Source: Cellulophaga sp. BC115SP (lineage in GTDB: Bacteria > Bacteroidota > Bacteroidia > Cytophagales > Spirosomataceae). Taken from it: a stretch of DNA of 64,000 bases. The DNA lies in assembly GCF_009905545.1 (NCBI RefSeq), contig NZ_JAAALB010000016.1, positions 1 through 64,000 on the forward strand, written 5' to 3'. The position numbers and the translations under genes are program-made. Below are positions 16,138-26,900 of the stretch, piece by piece (position 1 is the stretch's first letter; the number at the start of each line of letters is the position of its first letter). The notes beneath the pieces are model-generated. The model was not told the origin of the DNA. It worked only from the letters and a program-made list of their open reading frames with translations, and searched no databases.

Positions 16138-18177
16138 TCAATACTTCTCTACGCCACTTTTCAAATATTGAGCAAAAGCAGCAATGTCAAAATTAGCCCC
16201 TTGTGGGTTTTGAAGTACCTGCTCGTTACGAGGGTCGATTAGTACATAGTATGGTTGCGAATTTGCTTTGAAACGAGTCGTTTGCAAAACACTCCATTTT
16301 TTCCCTAATGTTTTAACAAGCTTTCCATCTATTTCTTTTTGTTCCTCAACAGGTAGTTCGGTACGGTCATCCACATAAAGTTGAATCAACACATAATCAT
16401 TTTTGATTTGATTCAATACCGATGGGTCGGGCCACACGCTTGCTTCCATTTTACGACAATTGACACAAGCATGACCTGTAAAGTCTATAAGCACTGGTTT
16501 TCCTACTTTTTTGGCATAAGCCATTCCTTCATCATAATCAAAGAATGCATCCAAACCGAGTGGGGCGTGAAAGATTTCTCCGTACTTATGGGTATTGGTA
16601 GTAGAAATACTAGGTTGCCCCATCGAACGGGAATACAAATCAAAATCTTGTGTCTGTTGTGGTGGTAAAAAAGCTGAAATCGCTTTTAAAGGCGCACCCC
16701 AAAGTCCAGGCAACATATAGAGAGAGAAACTCAAAGAGATTACAGCTAAAAAGAAACGAGGAACGCCAACTGTTTCGAGTGGTGTATCATGCGCAAAACG
16801 GATTTTACCTAATAAATAAAAGCCCAACAAGGCAAAAAGGATAATCCATAATACTAAAAATATCTCTCGATCAAACCATTCCCAGTGATAAGCTAAGTCT
16901 ACATTTGATAAAAACTTTAAGGATAAAGCAAGTTCCAAAAACCCTAATACCACTTTTATAGAATTCAACCACCCTCCTGATTTTGGCAAAGTTTTGAGCC
17001 AAGATGGAAACATGGCAAAAAGTGTGAATGGTAAAGCCAAGGAAATAGCAAAACCTAACATTCCAACGGCTGGACCTAAAATAGCACCTGTAGTGGCAGC
17101 TTGTACAAGCAATGTTCCAATAATGGGTCCCGTGCAAGAAAACGACACTAGCGATAAGGTAGATGCCATAAAGAATATGCCGAGATAGCCTCCTTTATCC
17201 ACTTTTTGGTCTAACTTATTCGCCCAGCTACTTGGTAAAATTAGCTCGAACGCCCCTAAAAATGACGCCGCAAAAACAACTAGCATCAAGAAAAAGATAA
17301 AGTTGAATACACCATTTGAAGAAAGGTTATTCAGTGCATCAGCTCCGAATACGATGGTTATGATTAAACCTAAGGCTACATATATGACCACAATCGACAA
17401 TCCATAGACCAAGGAATCACGAATCCCTGCCGAACGACTTTCTGCCTTTTTGGTAAAGAAGCTTACCGTCATGGGAAGCAAAGGAAATATACATGGCATA
17501 AACACTGCTGCTAAGCCTCCAAGTAGTCCAGCAATAAAAGTCATCCACAACGAATCAGCATTAGTTTCGGTAGGTGGTGCCTTGACTTCCGACTCGACAG
17601 ATTTGGCTACTGTATCACTTTTACGTTGTGGTAAGGTATCATCTTTGGCAACTTTTTTGATAACAGAATCCTCTGTCTGTAATGGAATGATAGTTGGTTC
17701 TGCTACTGCTATTGGCTCCTCCACTCCTATGGCTTTAACAGGAATTTTAAAATCGACCTCCTCTGGTGGCAAACATCTTTCATCATCACAAACCATATAT
17801 TCCAACGAACCCTTGATGACAGATTTAGGCTTTTTGAGTTTGAATTTCTGGGCAAAAACCGCCTGATTTTCAAACCAGCTAATATTCATATTGAAAGTTT
17901 TCTCAAAACCTTCCATCAACTTGGTACGTTCCTCTACCTTTCCAATGGGTTCGTATTCTTTAGATGATTTAAAAGAAAAGGTCGTCGGCAAAGGTCCTCC
18001 AGACTTTACATGTTGAGAATAGATATGCCATCCTGCATCTATTTGTGCAGTCAAAATCACTTCAACCTCTCCTTTTTCTAACGTTTTAGCACTAAACTTC
18101 CACGAAACAGGAGTAAATATCTGAGCCTGTCCCCAAAGAGACAGGCTACAGAAAAGCACGAAAAAGAGCTTTTTCAT
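16138..18177 (-). CDS. dsbD: Thiol:disulfide interchange protein DsbD
   Basis: 679 residues in the three-part DsbD order. After a signal peptide, the periplasmic alpha domain carries C130/C135 (VCDDERCLPP). The membrane beta domain, about eight helices from residue 213, has its redox pair in MPCIFP (C229) and SCTGP (C348). The C-terminal thioredoxin-like gamma domain has HACVNC (C571/C574). DsbD passes electrons from cytosolic thioredoxin to periplasmic thiol proteins. It is the last gene of the sigma/FecR/SusCD locus, 22 bp after an alpha/beta hydrolase, and is a plausible reductant for the TlpA protein encoded two genes upstream. Confidence 0.92.
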   Translation of the reverse strand: MKKLFFVLFCSLSLWGQAQIFTPVSWKFSAKTLEKGEVEVILTAQIDAGWHIYSQHVKSGGPLPTTFSFKSSKEYEPIGKVEERTKLMEGFEKTFNMNISWFENQAVFAQKFKLKKPKSVIKGSLEYMVCDDERCLPPEEVDFKIPVKAIGVEEPIAVAEPTIIPLQTEDSVIKKVAKDDTLPQRKSDTVAKSVESEVKAPPTETNADSLWMTFIAGLLGGLAAVFMPCIFPLLPMTVSFFTKKAESRSAGIRDSLVYGLSIVVIYVALGLIITIVFGADALNNLSSNGVFNFIFFLMLVVFAASFLGAFELILPSSWANKLDQKVDKGGYLGIFFMASTLSLVSFSCTGPIIGTLLVQAATTGAILGPAVGMLGFAISLALPFTLFAMFPSWLKTLPKSGGWLNSIKVVLGFLELALSLKFLSNVDLAYHWEWFDREIFLVLWIILFALLGFYLLGKIRFAHDTPLETVGVPRFFLAVISLSFSLYMLPGLWGAPLKAISAFLPPQQTQDFDLYSRSMGQPSISTTNTHKYGEIFHAPLGLDAFFDYDEGMAYAKKVGKPVLIDFTGHACVNCRKMEASVWPDPSVLNQIKNDYVLIQLYVDDRTELPVEEQKEIDGKLVKTLGKKWSVLQTTRFKANSQPYYVLIDPRNEQVLQNPQGANFDIAAFAQYLKSGVEKY

Positions 18178-18198
18178 GAAAATGGATAATTTAAAATC

Positions 18199-19275
18199 TT
18201 ATTTTGTATGATTTACAATCCAATCGCCAATAGTTGTGAGCACTTGAGGTGGAAATGCCTTTTTGAGCTTACTATATTCGGCAGGAGTACATTCTTGGCA
18301 AGTTAAAAACAGATGATTGACATCGGGAACCACAACAGTAGTAACATCCTTATTGCCTCCTTCTTTTGCTAACTTTTCGATGTTTGATAAATTATCTTGA
18401 CAAGCAACAAACAAATCTTTATCGCCATTCAAAGCCAAAATTGGAGCCTTGATTTTAGGAATAAATTTGGCTGGGTCAAATGTTATATGATAACGATACC
18501 AAGCACCAGTCGCTTGCATGGTATAAGAGTAAATGGGGAAACGAAAATGGTCAAACTTAATATCTAAAGATTTCACATATTCATCATCCTTCTTTTTCCA
18601 TGTATCATAGGTTTCTTGCATCACTTTTGCCAACCCTAGTGAATCTTTTTCCACGTTGTCATACACCGTCTGGAACATCAATTCATTGATTTCGTTATAA
18701 CGCTTTTTGTCATGGTCAGGAATTTTGGCAGAAGCTACCAAGGCAGCGTTTTGCTTTCGCAATGCATCTATTCCTTTGGTAGCCAAACCCGCCATACTAA
18801 CTAAAAACGCAATATCCTTATGTCTTGAGCTAACAATAAAACTCACAGCACCACCTTCACTATGCCCCAATAATCCAATCTTTTTTGTATCTACCTGAGG
18901 CTGTTTTTTCAAAAAATCAATTCCTGCTTCTATATCTTGGGCAAAATCTTCAGTGGTTGCTTGTTGATAAATACCTGTTGTTTTACCAACGCCTCGGTCG
19001 TCTATGCGCAAAACTGCAATACCTCGACCGTTGAGATAGCTAGCTAGTTCAGCAAAAAACTTAAATCCAGCCATTGAGCCATCACGATCTTGTGGACCTG
19101 TACCCGAGATAAAAATCACCGCAGGAACTTTCTTTGAATTGTCAGGTAAAGAAAACGTCGCCCCGTAGGTGATTTTACCTCTTGTATAAGTCACACTATC
19201 ACTTTTTACTTCTTTTGCCTGAATCGTATAATTTACTACCAAGGCTAAAAGCACTCCTACTACTCCACTTTTCAT
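18199..19275 (-). CDS. Secreted alpha/beta hydrolase
   Basis: 358 residues with an N-terminal signal peptide (VVGVLLALVVNYTIQAKE). The alpha/beta-hydrolase fold is shown by the oxyanion region FISGTGPQDRDG, the nucleophile elbow GHSEGGA (Ser in GxSxG), a late Asp in LALNGDKDLFV and a His in VPDVNHLF. The set resembles serine aminopeptidase-like or acyl hydrolases common in Bacteroidota. Its stop lies only a few bases from its operon neighbours: 3 bp from TlpA upstream and 22 bp from DsbD downstream. The substrate is unknown; given the neighbours a peptide or ester taken up by the SusC channel is possible. Confidence 0.85.
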   Translation of the reverse strand: MKSGVVGVLLALVVNYTIQAKEVKSDSVTYTRGKITYGATFSLPDNSKKVPAVIFISGTGPQDRDGSMAGFKFFAELASYLNGRGIAVLRIDDRGVGKTTGIYQQATTEDFAQDIEAGIDFLKKQPQVDTKKIGLLGHSEGGAVSFIVSSRHKDIAFLVSMAGLATKGIDALRKQNAALVASAKIPDHDKKRYNEINELMFQTVYDNVEKDSLGLAKVMQETYDTWKKKDDEYVKSLDIKFDHFRFPIYSYTMQATGAWYRYHITFDPAKFIPKIKAPILALNGDKDLFVACQDNLSNIEKLAKEGGNKDVTTVVVPDVNHLFLTCQECTPAEYSKLKKAFPPQVLTTIGDWIVNHTK

Positions 19276-19277
19276 TG

Positions 19278-21254
19278 CTATTCTGCTTTTTTGGTTAATT
19301 CAATCATTGCCGAAATTTCATCTGCCAAACCTGTTGCACTTCCTTTGAAACCTACCGTGATAAAACGTAGTTTTCCGTTTTTATCAATAATCAGTTTTTG
19401 TGGAATACCAGAAATCGTAAATGCCTTACAAATGCGTTTGAACACTTCGTCATTTGCTTTTTCATTTGGTAACTTATTATCAAAAAGCACTGTAAAAGGA
19501 TAGTTATTGTCTTTGATATATTGCATGATTTCCTGTTTGTAGTTAGGAGAACGTTCCTCTGTATCAACAAAGAAAAACACTACATTCGGATCATTTTTGT
19601 ATTTTTCTACCGCCAGTTTCATGCCTGGAAAAGACGCTTTACAAGGCACACACCAAGTAGCCCAAAAATCCATCACGATTGTTTTTCCTCTCAAATCTTT
19701 AAACTTCACTGTCTTGCCTGTGCCATCTTTCATTGTCCAATCAGGCATAGATTTATTAATCATAATAGACTTTAGCTCGTCTAATTCTTTGCTTGCCAAT
19801 TCAGGATTTTTAAGTCCAGACACATAGGTATCAAAGCCATTTTCAGAACCTCTCGCACGGATATAATCCTTTTTCAATAAATCTAACATTTCAGGAGAAC
19901 TCTGATTTTCGTGCATACTTTTCACTAAAACCTCCTGTAACAAATCATATTTTTTAAAATGGTCTAACAACAAAGCCTGTTCGTTATTGAGCATAGCTGA
20001 TTTGAACATAAAGTATTTCTGAGCACGATTGGCTAAGTCCATTGCCTCCTCAAAGTTGCCTGTATTGCGTAAAATACCGATTTGAGTAAGTGCAAGATTC
20101 TGGTTAAAAATCTTTTCATACTCTACAGCCCATTCATTCGGTGACAAAAACCAATATTCTACAGGTCGCTGATTTTTGAATAATTCCATTCGTTTGACCA
20201 TTGCTCTAGCAGGAGCCAACAGCTGTGAATCATCAACATCCTTTCTTTTATGTGCAATATCAATACACTTATAATAAATCGTAGGAATACTTATTGCTGG
20301 GAGCTCTGCACTCATCTTCTCTAGACTAGCATAATCTTTTTGCATCATAGCTTGAATAGCCATCGACAAATACACATTGGTATAGTTTACCATTCGTTTT
20401 TCATTGAATGTATGGTCTGCATCACGATAAGGAAACTGCTTCAAAAATGCCTTGCACAGTTCGATTTTCTTTCCAAAATCACGTTCAAAATTAAGTTGCT
20501 GATAGGCTTTCAATCGTGCCAAATCACCCGATGGATAAGTACTTAAAATAACTTTTTCCAAAGAGTCTGAAGTTGTTTTATTATTTAATGGATGCTGATA
20601 AAGAGACAATAATCTCATCAAATTCTGTTCAGTAGGGCTTTTCTTCAAAAAAGCTACCACACGATTCACTCTTACCAAAGATGGTTCACCTTGCATTTTG
20701 AATAATGCTTGACAGAAAGGCACTGAAAGTGCCTCGCTTGCCTCTTTGGGATGAAAACTAATTTCCTGATTTAGCCAGAAATACACCGCAGAGTCACTAA
20801 TATTCTGTTTTTCTAAGTAGTTCTTTACTCCGTAACCAAAGTCTGAGGCACGCATAAGTCCCCAACCTGCATATCCTCCCGGAGCAAATCTCCCTGTATC
20901 ATCAATCAACATTTGAGAAAATGAAAACCCATTATTGGTATCCTCTAATTCTCCACTTTTAAACTTTACACTCAACATTCCACAAGTATTTGATAGCTTA
21001 AGATTAGCTTTCCAGATACCATTTTCTTCCTTAAAAGCTAAATCATTTACCTGCCAAACATAATTTTCGTAGGTATAAACAACAGCCTTAATATCTTTTT
21101 TTCCTGCCAAAGGCGAACCTTCAGGATTATAAGTAATCGTAATTTCTTGACCAGGTTTTGCACGAAATGGCTCAAATTTCACCCTAGAGTTAGGGTCTTG
21201 AGCAAACAACACTTGAGCAAATAGTAGGATAAATCCTAGGAGCATCTTTTTCAT
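19278..21254 (-). CDS. TlpA-like thioredoxin-domain protein with large N-terminal region
   Basis: 658 residues. Signal peptide (LLGFILLFAQVLFAQ), then about 480 residues of unrecognised, partly helical repeat-like sequence. The C-terminal TlpA/thioredoxin domain (about 510-650) has WCVPC at 534-538 and the cis-proline loop ISGIPQ. This is a periplasmic or surface-facing thiol oxidoreductase. In Bacteroidota such long TlpA proteins often accompany SusC/SusD pairs. It lies in a tight operon: 16 bp after the protease, 3 bp before the hydrolase. DsbD two genes on could keep its thiols reduced (inference). Confidence 0.85.
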   Translation of the reverse strand: MKKMLLGFILLFAQVLFAQDPNSRVKFEPFRAKPGQEITITYNPEGSPLAGKKDIKAVVYTYENYVWQVNDLAFKEENGIWKANLKLSNTCGMLSVKFKSGELEDTNNGFSFSQMLIDDTGRFAPGGYAGWGLMRASDFGYGVKNYLEKQNISDSAVYFWLNQEISFHPKEASEALSVPFCQALFKMQGEPSLVRVNRVVAFLKKSPTEQNLMRLLSLYQHPLNNKTTSDSLEKVILSTYPSGDLARLKAYQQLNFERDFGKKIELCKAFLKQFPYRDADHTFNEKRMVNYTNVYLSMAIQAMMQKDYASLEKMSAELPAISIPTIYYKCIDIAHKRKDVDDSQLLAPARAMVKRMELFKNQRPVEYWFLSPNEWAVEYEKIFNQNLALTQIGILRNTGNFEEAMDLANRAQKYFMFKSAMLNNEQALLLDHFKKYDLLQEVLVKSMHENQSSPEMLDLLKKDYIRARGSENGFDTYVSGLKNPELASKELDELKSIMINKSMPDWTMKDGTGKTVKFKDLRGKTIVMDFWATWCVPCKASFPGMKLAVEKYKNDPNVVFFFVDTEERSPNYKQEIMQYIKDNNYPFTVLFDNKLPNEKANDEVFKRICKAFTISGIPQKLIIDKNGKLRFITVGFKGSATGLADEISAMIELTKKAE

Positions 21255-21269
21255 GGAGAGCGTAATTTT

Positions 21270-22469
21270 TTAATTGTTGTAAAAAGCGATGGTTTTTGCA
21301 GGAAAGTTGATGACTGTCTTATAAAGTTGTAGAAATGGCGTTCCCAACAATCCTTGGATAGGCAGTTGATGAGAAGCGTCCACATTAATTTTGTTTTCGG
21401 TCATAGCCATAAACATATCTTTAAAAAGTAAGGATTCTAATTTGGCCTCGGGCAAATAGCCCGTAATACTCTTTTGAGTGCTACCCTCTGCTCCACCTAC
21501 ATTTTCGGCCATAACCTCTTCCAATAGCGGACTAATTGCCGAGCTATAGGGCTGATATATCACATTGGCATTAGCGCCACAATCGATACCCAACTGGTAT
21601 GTTTTTCCATGAATCGTTAGAGGTATAATTGGAATATGTCTTTCTTGAGAAAAAGGAATACTCAACAAAGCTTTGGTAAGTTTGGGTGATTTTTCTAAAG
21701 TCAGTAGTTGATTTTTGTAGTCAAAAGTTACGACATAGTCTTTCATCCATTCATAACCTAGTAAGCCCAAAAAGGGAAATTCTGACTTCTCCATAGGAGA
21801 CGAAACCAGTGTTTTGTTGGAAATTTCTATTGCTCCTATTTTTAGATTATCCACATTTGACAAACGAACATCTTTCATCGAACCATTCAGTCCAGAAAAA
21901 GAAGTAAAAGGATTTCCTTGTATTTTGGAAGCATATTGACGATTGAGTATTACCACAGGACATCCACTATCGAGCTGAAAATAACCTTTTTGACCATTGA
22001 GTTCTGCCTCGATAAATATCAATCCATTACGCATATTAAAAGGTAATGTAACCTTTTCAGGAAAAATGCCAGCTAAGATTGGCATTTCTGGTTCGGGTAT
22101 CCTTGCTGATTTGATAATCCCGAGTTCTTTCACTTTTTCTTTTCCAAAAACAAAATAAGGATGCCCCTCTCTATTGTCTTGATATTTTACATCAAGTTGT
22201 ACTTTTGTCAATACACCATTCGCCTCTTGGCTTACGATTTTATAACTAGCAATGGCGACGTATTTTTCTAAAATAGCTGGCAGAATAATGGCATTTTGCC
22301 CTTGGGGTAAGTTGGCGATAGTACAACTGTCGTCTACCATTGTGAGCAATAGAGGAATATTCTTTTGATTAATTGCCGTAATCAAGGCATCCACTCTTTC
22401 GGGAATTGTCTGAGCGTACAAGGGACTAAAAGCCGAAATTCCCAAGATGCCAATAAGTTTGCGTAACAT
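21270..22469 (-). CDS. Two-domain retropepsin-like aspartyl protease with cysteine-bearing active motifs
   Basis: 399 residues with a signal peptide (ILGISAFSPLYAQ). Two retropepsin-type domains are present. The first has the catalytic motif DSGC (D167-C170) and the closing GLLGYEWMKDYVVTFDY; the second has DCGA (D296, C297) and GLLGTPFL. Family members normally read DTG or DSG in both places. Here the second is DCG, and the protein has only three cysteines, two of them in the two catalytic motifs. It may be a periplasmic or surface protease whose activity depends on thiol state, which would fit TlpA and DsbD in the same operon; that link is inference. A pseudo-enzyme cannot be excluded. Confidence 0.75.
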   Translation of the reverse strand: MLRKLIGILGISAFSPLYAQTIPERVDALITAINQKNIPLLLTMVDDSCTIANLPQGQNAIILPAILEKYVAIASYKIVSQEANGVLTKVQLDVKYQDNREGHPYFVFGKEKVKELGIIKSARIPEPEMPILAGIFPEKVTLPFNMRNGLIFIEAELNGQKGYFQLDSGCPVVILNRQYASKIQGNPFTSFSGLNGSMKDVRLSNVDNLKIGAIEISNKTLVSSPMEKSEFPFLGLLGYEWMKDYVVTFDYKNQLLTLEKSPKLTKALLSIPFSQERHIPIIPLTIHGKTYQLGIDCGANANVIYQPYSSAISPLLEEVMAENVGGAEGSTQKSITGYLPEAKLESLLFKDMFMAMTENKINVDASHQLPIQGLLGTPFLQLYKTVINFPAKTIAFYNN

Positions 22470-22517
22470 AATTTGGGGTAGTCAGAGTGCCACGAAGACA
22501 CTCTGACTGATTCATTA

Positions 22518-23906
22518 TTAAGGATTAGAAACGAGTTCTGGATTCATTTTAGTAAGATATTGTGCAATTGGTAACACATATCGTTTACTATCTGGGGCCA
22601 AAGTGTAAGTTACGCCATTGAATGTGCGAGTGATTGTTTTTTGGAACAATGGTTCACTTTTCAAACGACGCATATCCCACCAACGAAGCATACGGAAACA
22701 AAACTCACGACGGCGCTCATTGATTACTTTTACCAAAGCATCGTCATTCGAGGTAGCTGTCAAAGGCGTATAGGCTGTTGACAAAACACGATTTTTACGA
22801 AGATTATTAACCCATGTCATCGCTTGAGCAGCCTGTCAAGCTCTTGCCAAAGATTCTGCTTTGATGAGCATCATTTCGGGTACAGACGGACCAAGATTTC
22901 GGTTTTCACCTGTGATAATTTCACGGTAAAAATAACGACCTGTATAAGTTGATGACACACGAGAAGCTGGCACCGTAAATAGATTGTAACGTTGGTCGTT
23001 GGCATCAAAAAGCGACAATAAATCATCACTTAAGCGCATAGCTGTTGGCGTGTAAGCGCTCGTTCCGTAAGCAGCAATTTTTGACAATAAAATTTCAGGG
23101 TCATTAATACGCTTAGGAAAAGTACTTGTTGCTGTCATGGTAGCCATATTATTGAGAGTACTTCTCAATGCCAAAGCACTATCAGCATACGCTTCCGCCA
23201 TTTTGTAGTTGTTCATGTACAAATAAGTACGAGCCAACAGTCCATATGCCGACGGCTTAGATGGCAAGGTATTATATTGTTGTGTTGCTAGCAGATTAGG
23301 CAACGCTTGCTTCAAATCTGTGAGAATTTGTTGGTAAACTGTTTCGACACTAGCACGATTTAGACTCTGAGAAAACGTTTGGGTCAATAAAAGCGGTACT
23401 CCCAAGTCACTCGATGCTGTAGTTGCATTATATGGTTTACCATATTGGTTTACCAATGTCAAGTATGCATCTGCACGATGTACCAAGGCTTCCGCCATTA
23501 ATTTTGCCTTATCCGTTTCGGGACCATTACTCGTAGGCAGTTCGCTAATAATAGTATTCGTTCTGAAAATACGAGCATACATGGTATTCCAGTCGGTGTC
23601 ATTTTCATAACTTGTACTAAGTGGGAAAATGTCATCTTGCCATGTATAGGTATTTTTGTAATAGCTATACGAAATGTTTAACAAACTCGTCTGTTGAGCG
23701 GCATCCACGATGGCTATATCATCACTAGCCAAATCACCGAGGATAATTCCTGTTTCGTAAGCCGAAGTATTATTCAATAAGTAACGATAATTAGTTACAT
23801 CTTTTGGCACTAAACTTCCTTGTGTTTTTATATCCACAAAGCTTTCACATCCACCTGTAAACAATCCTAGGTTCACAAGGCTAAAAAGTATTGCTATCTT
23901 TTTCAC
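22518..23906 (-). pseudogene. SusD/RagB-family outer-membrane lipoprotein, interrupted by one in-frame stop
   Basis: The gene starts at GTG 23906 with a lipoprotein signal (FSLVNLGLFTGGCESF) and runs as a normal SusD protein for 356 codons, including the tetratricopeptide-like helices and EMMLIKAESLARA. A single TGA (22838-22836) then stops it. The same frame continues without any shift (QAAQAMTWVNNLRKNRV onward) for about 105 codons to the true C-terminus. Full length would be about 462 residues, normal for the family. The stop replaces what is usually a glycine (GGA to TGA). It could be a real nonsense mutation or a sequence error. It pairs with the SusC gene 11 bp upstream. Confidence 0.88.
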
Positions 23907-23917
23907 GACTTTATTTA

Positions 23918-26900
23918 TTAGAAGTTTACGTTAAGTGAAGCTGTAAATGATCTTGATGGTGGTAATCCCAGCGTTGTACTCGACAGCGGACTAGCAAATA
24001 CAGGATCAAAACCTTCTTTATTTTTTGTCCAAATCAATCCGAGGTTACGTGCAGCCACTCCCAACGAAGCAGACTTGATACCAAGCTTCCCTAAGATTTT
24101 GGGTTCTATTTGATAAGTCAATGAGATTTCACGCAAACGCACATAATCACCAGGCAATACATTAATATCAGAATACTGATAGCGGAAAAGGCTCAATGAA
24201 GCATAAGTTCCTGCCATGCCTGGCACATTGGTAGTTAGCTCATCTCCTGCTTTTCTCCAGCGTTTGGCAATATCTGCACTCAAATCATATTTCAAACCTG
24301 TGTTTCGAGCTGTCCCTGGATATGTTGATACCGAAGGTTTTACAAAGACATTTCCAAAGCTGTAATTGACAATGGTATATAACGAAAATGCCTTATAACG
24401 CAACGTAGCATTGAACGACCCAAAATAAGGTGCCGTTAGTCGACCTACATACTTGAGGGCATCGATGGAAGTAATTGACTGGCTTGCGGCTACTTTTTCA
24501 CCTTTTTCGTTAAAAATTTGCGTCATACCCGTCGCATCTAAGCCAGCAAATTGATATACCATTAGCTTATCTGTTGTATATCCTTTAATCCATGTTTGAC
24601 TAATTGGATTAGATAAGAATGAAGAAGATGGAACAAAACGGGTATCGGTTACCACATTGGTGTTATAAGAAAACGTTACCCCAGCTTGGATTCCCCAATT
24701 ATCTTGACGAACGGCATCTCCTCTAAGTGCTACCTCGACACCATGACCTGAAAGTGAGGTGGTATTACGCTTCAAAGTATTGACACCGTAAGTAGGGTTT
24801 ACCGGAAATTCATATATGATATTTCGACCTTCTTTATTATAAATATCGATACTACCACTCAGGCGTCTGTTGAATAAGCCAAAGTCTACACCAAAGTTGG
24901 TTACATAAGTATTTTCCCAACGCAATGTTGGATTGGCAGGGTTCAAAATATCGCCGTAAGGATTGGTCGTTGTGAGATCAGAGCCCGATATGTACATACT
25001 TGTAAATGGATATATATCTGTGGCAATGTTACCAGTAACCCCATAAGTTGTTCTAATACCCAACGTATTTATCCAAGAAATCCCTTTAAAAAACTCTTCT
25101 TGGTCGGCATTCCACTTCAAACCTGTTGACCAAAGAGGTGTAGCACGAAACTCCCGATCTAGTCCAAAGTTGTTATAATCATCATAACGAGCACTTCCCG
25201 AAAGTACATAGCGATTTTTGAAGGTGTATGATGCATTTGAGTAATAGGATAAATATCTTCTAGTTTTATCTGCTTGCGATGGTGCTCCACCAAACGACGA
25301 TATTCCTCCAATAGCTGTTGTGTAGGTCGAAGCATAATTAACATTCTGAGCAATCCCTGTTTGCATATTATACCCGTAGAGCGTCGCACTACCTTGTCCT
25401 ACATTTGTTTCACGAATTTCAGCACCAGCAATGGCATTTACTTGGTGGTCTTGTCCAAAATTTTCGTTGTACGCCAACTGACCTCTCAAACTGTAATTAT
25501 TAAGTTGGGTATTAGTTTGTTGCAAAACGCCACCGTTTGGTACAGCACTCACCAGTTGCCCAGCAGCATTTACTACTGTCGACATATTGATTAAATCTCG
25601 CGTGTAATAAGTATTTGGCGAATTATATACTTTACTCAATGAGAATGTTCTTTCATTGCTATAAAAACCAATCGCCGATAGTCCTTTAAAAATGGGTACT
25701 GTTACATTTACGGTAGCTAAATAGTTGTTATCATAAGCTGTATTATTTACAAAATCTTGTTCGTCAAGGTAATTATATCGCCAAGGCATATATCCTTTGG
25801 CTTCTAGTCCACTTAGATAGCTACTGTAATAGTTTCTTGAATATGATACTCGATTGCCATTATCATCTATCAATTGATTATAAGGCATAAATGTGGTTAA
25901 GCTAGGTGAAAACAAGTTTGATAACCCCACTGCTCCTTGTTGGTAATTGAACAATGACGCTTTTAGATTGGTAGCAATCGTTACTTTGTTAAAAACTTTG
26001 AAAGTATTATTCATCGTCAAAGTCATACGCTCGCCTTTTGTTCCTACAGTCGATGGTTGTTCTTTACTATAAGACAAACCATAATAGTAGTTCGAAACAT
26101 TACCTCCTCCCATAATCGAGAAGTTGTATTGCTGATTGGTAGCAGGCGTCAGAATATACTTTGATACCTGATCTAATCCATTAGTTTTTGTACGCAAGTC
26201 ACCGATAGCGGCATCGTATGCCGTTTGCGAAAGTCTTCCCGCCTTCAACTGTAATGTCAAATCTGTTGCACGACTTACGGTTTGAGGAAACAACGTTGTC
26301 GTAAGAGGATTTATCAGCAATCCTTTATTCACGATTTCTTGTTCGTAGTCAATGGTTTGATCAACAGTCATCAATTTGAGGTAATTCAAACGAGGGCGTT
26401 CACTTGACATAAAATCAGCAGAAAAGCTAACTTTAGGCGCTTGATTGTTCGAACCTCTCTTGGTAGTAATAACAATTACGCCATTGGCAGCTCTTGTTCC
26501 CCAAATAGAGGCTGCTGCTGCATCTTTAAGAATGGTGATATTGTCGATGTCTCTTGGATTAAAGGTTTTCAAATCCAAATCTGTAATAGAGCCATCTACG
26601 ACAATCAAAGGCATTTTTTCTCCAGAGTTGGTTGTCACACCACGAATCAACATATTATAATCAGATGCGCCAATGGTACGAGTTCCACCATTAATTGAAT
26701 AACGAGTGTTGTTATAAGTAAATGTGTTATCTCCCGAATAGGTCTGTACATCCAAACCTGGCACTAGTCCTTCTAATCTTTGGATAACATTCGGCACAGG
26801 GATTTTTTCTAAATCTTTAGCACTCACACTACTAAAAGCACCTGTTGCACGCTCTTTAGGTAATGACTGATAACCTGTACTAACTACAGCTACCTCGTTC

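Noticed and set aside
17450-17866. Rightward 138-codon open frame opposite dsbD
   Set aside because: It lies wholly within the well-supported dsbD gene and its translation shows no family resemblance; it is a shadow frame.
22836-22838. TGA in susD as a selenocysteine codon or programmed read-through
   Set aside because: SusD proteins are not known selenoproteins, the position is normally glycine, and I see no stem-loop of the SECIS kind just after it.
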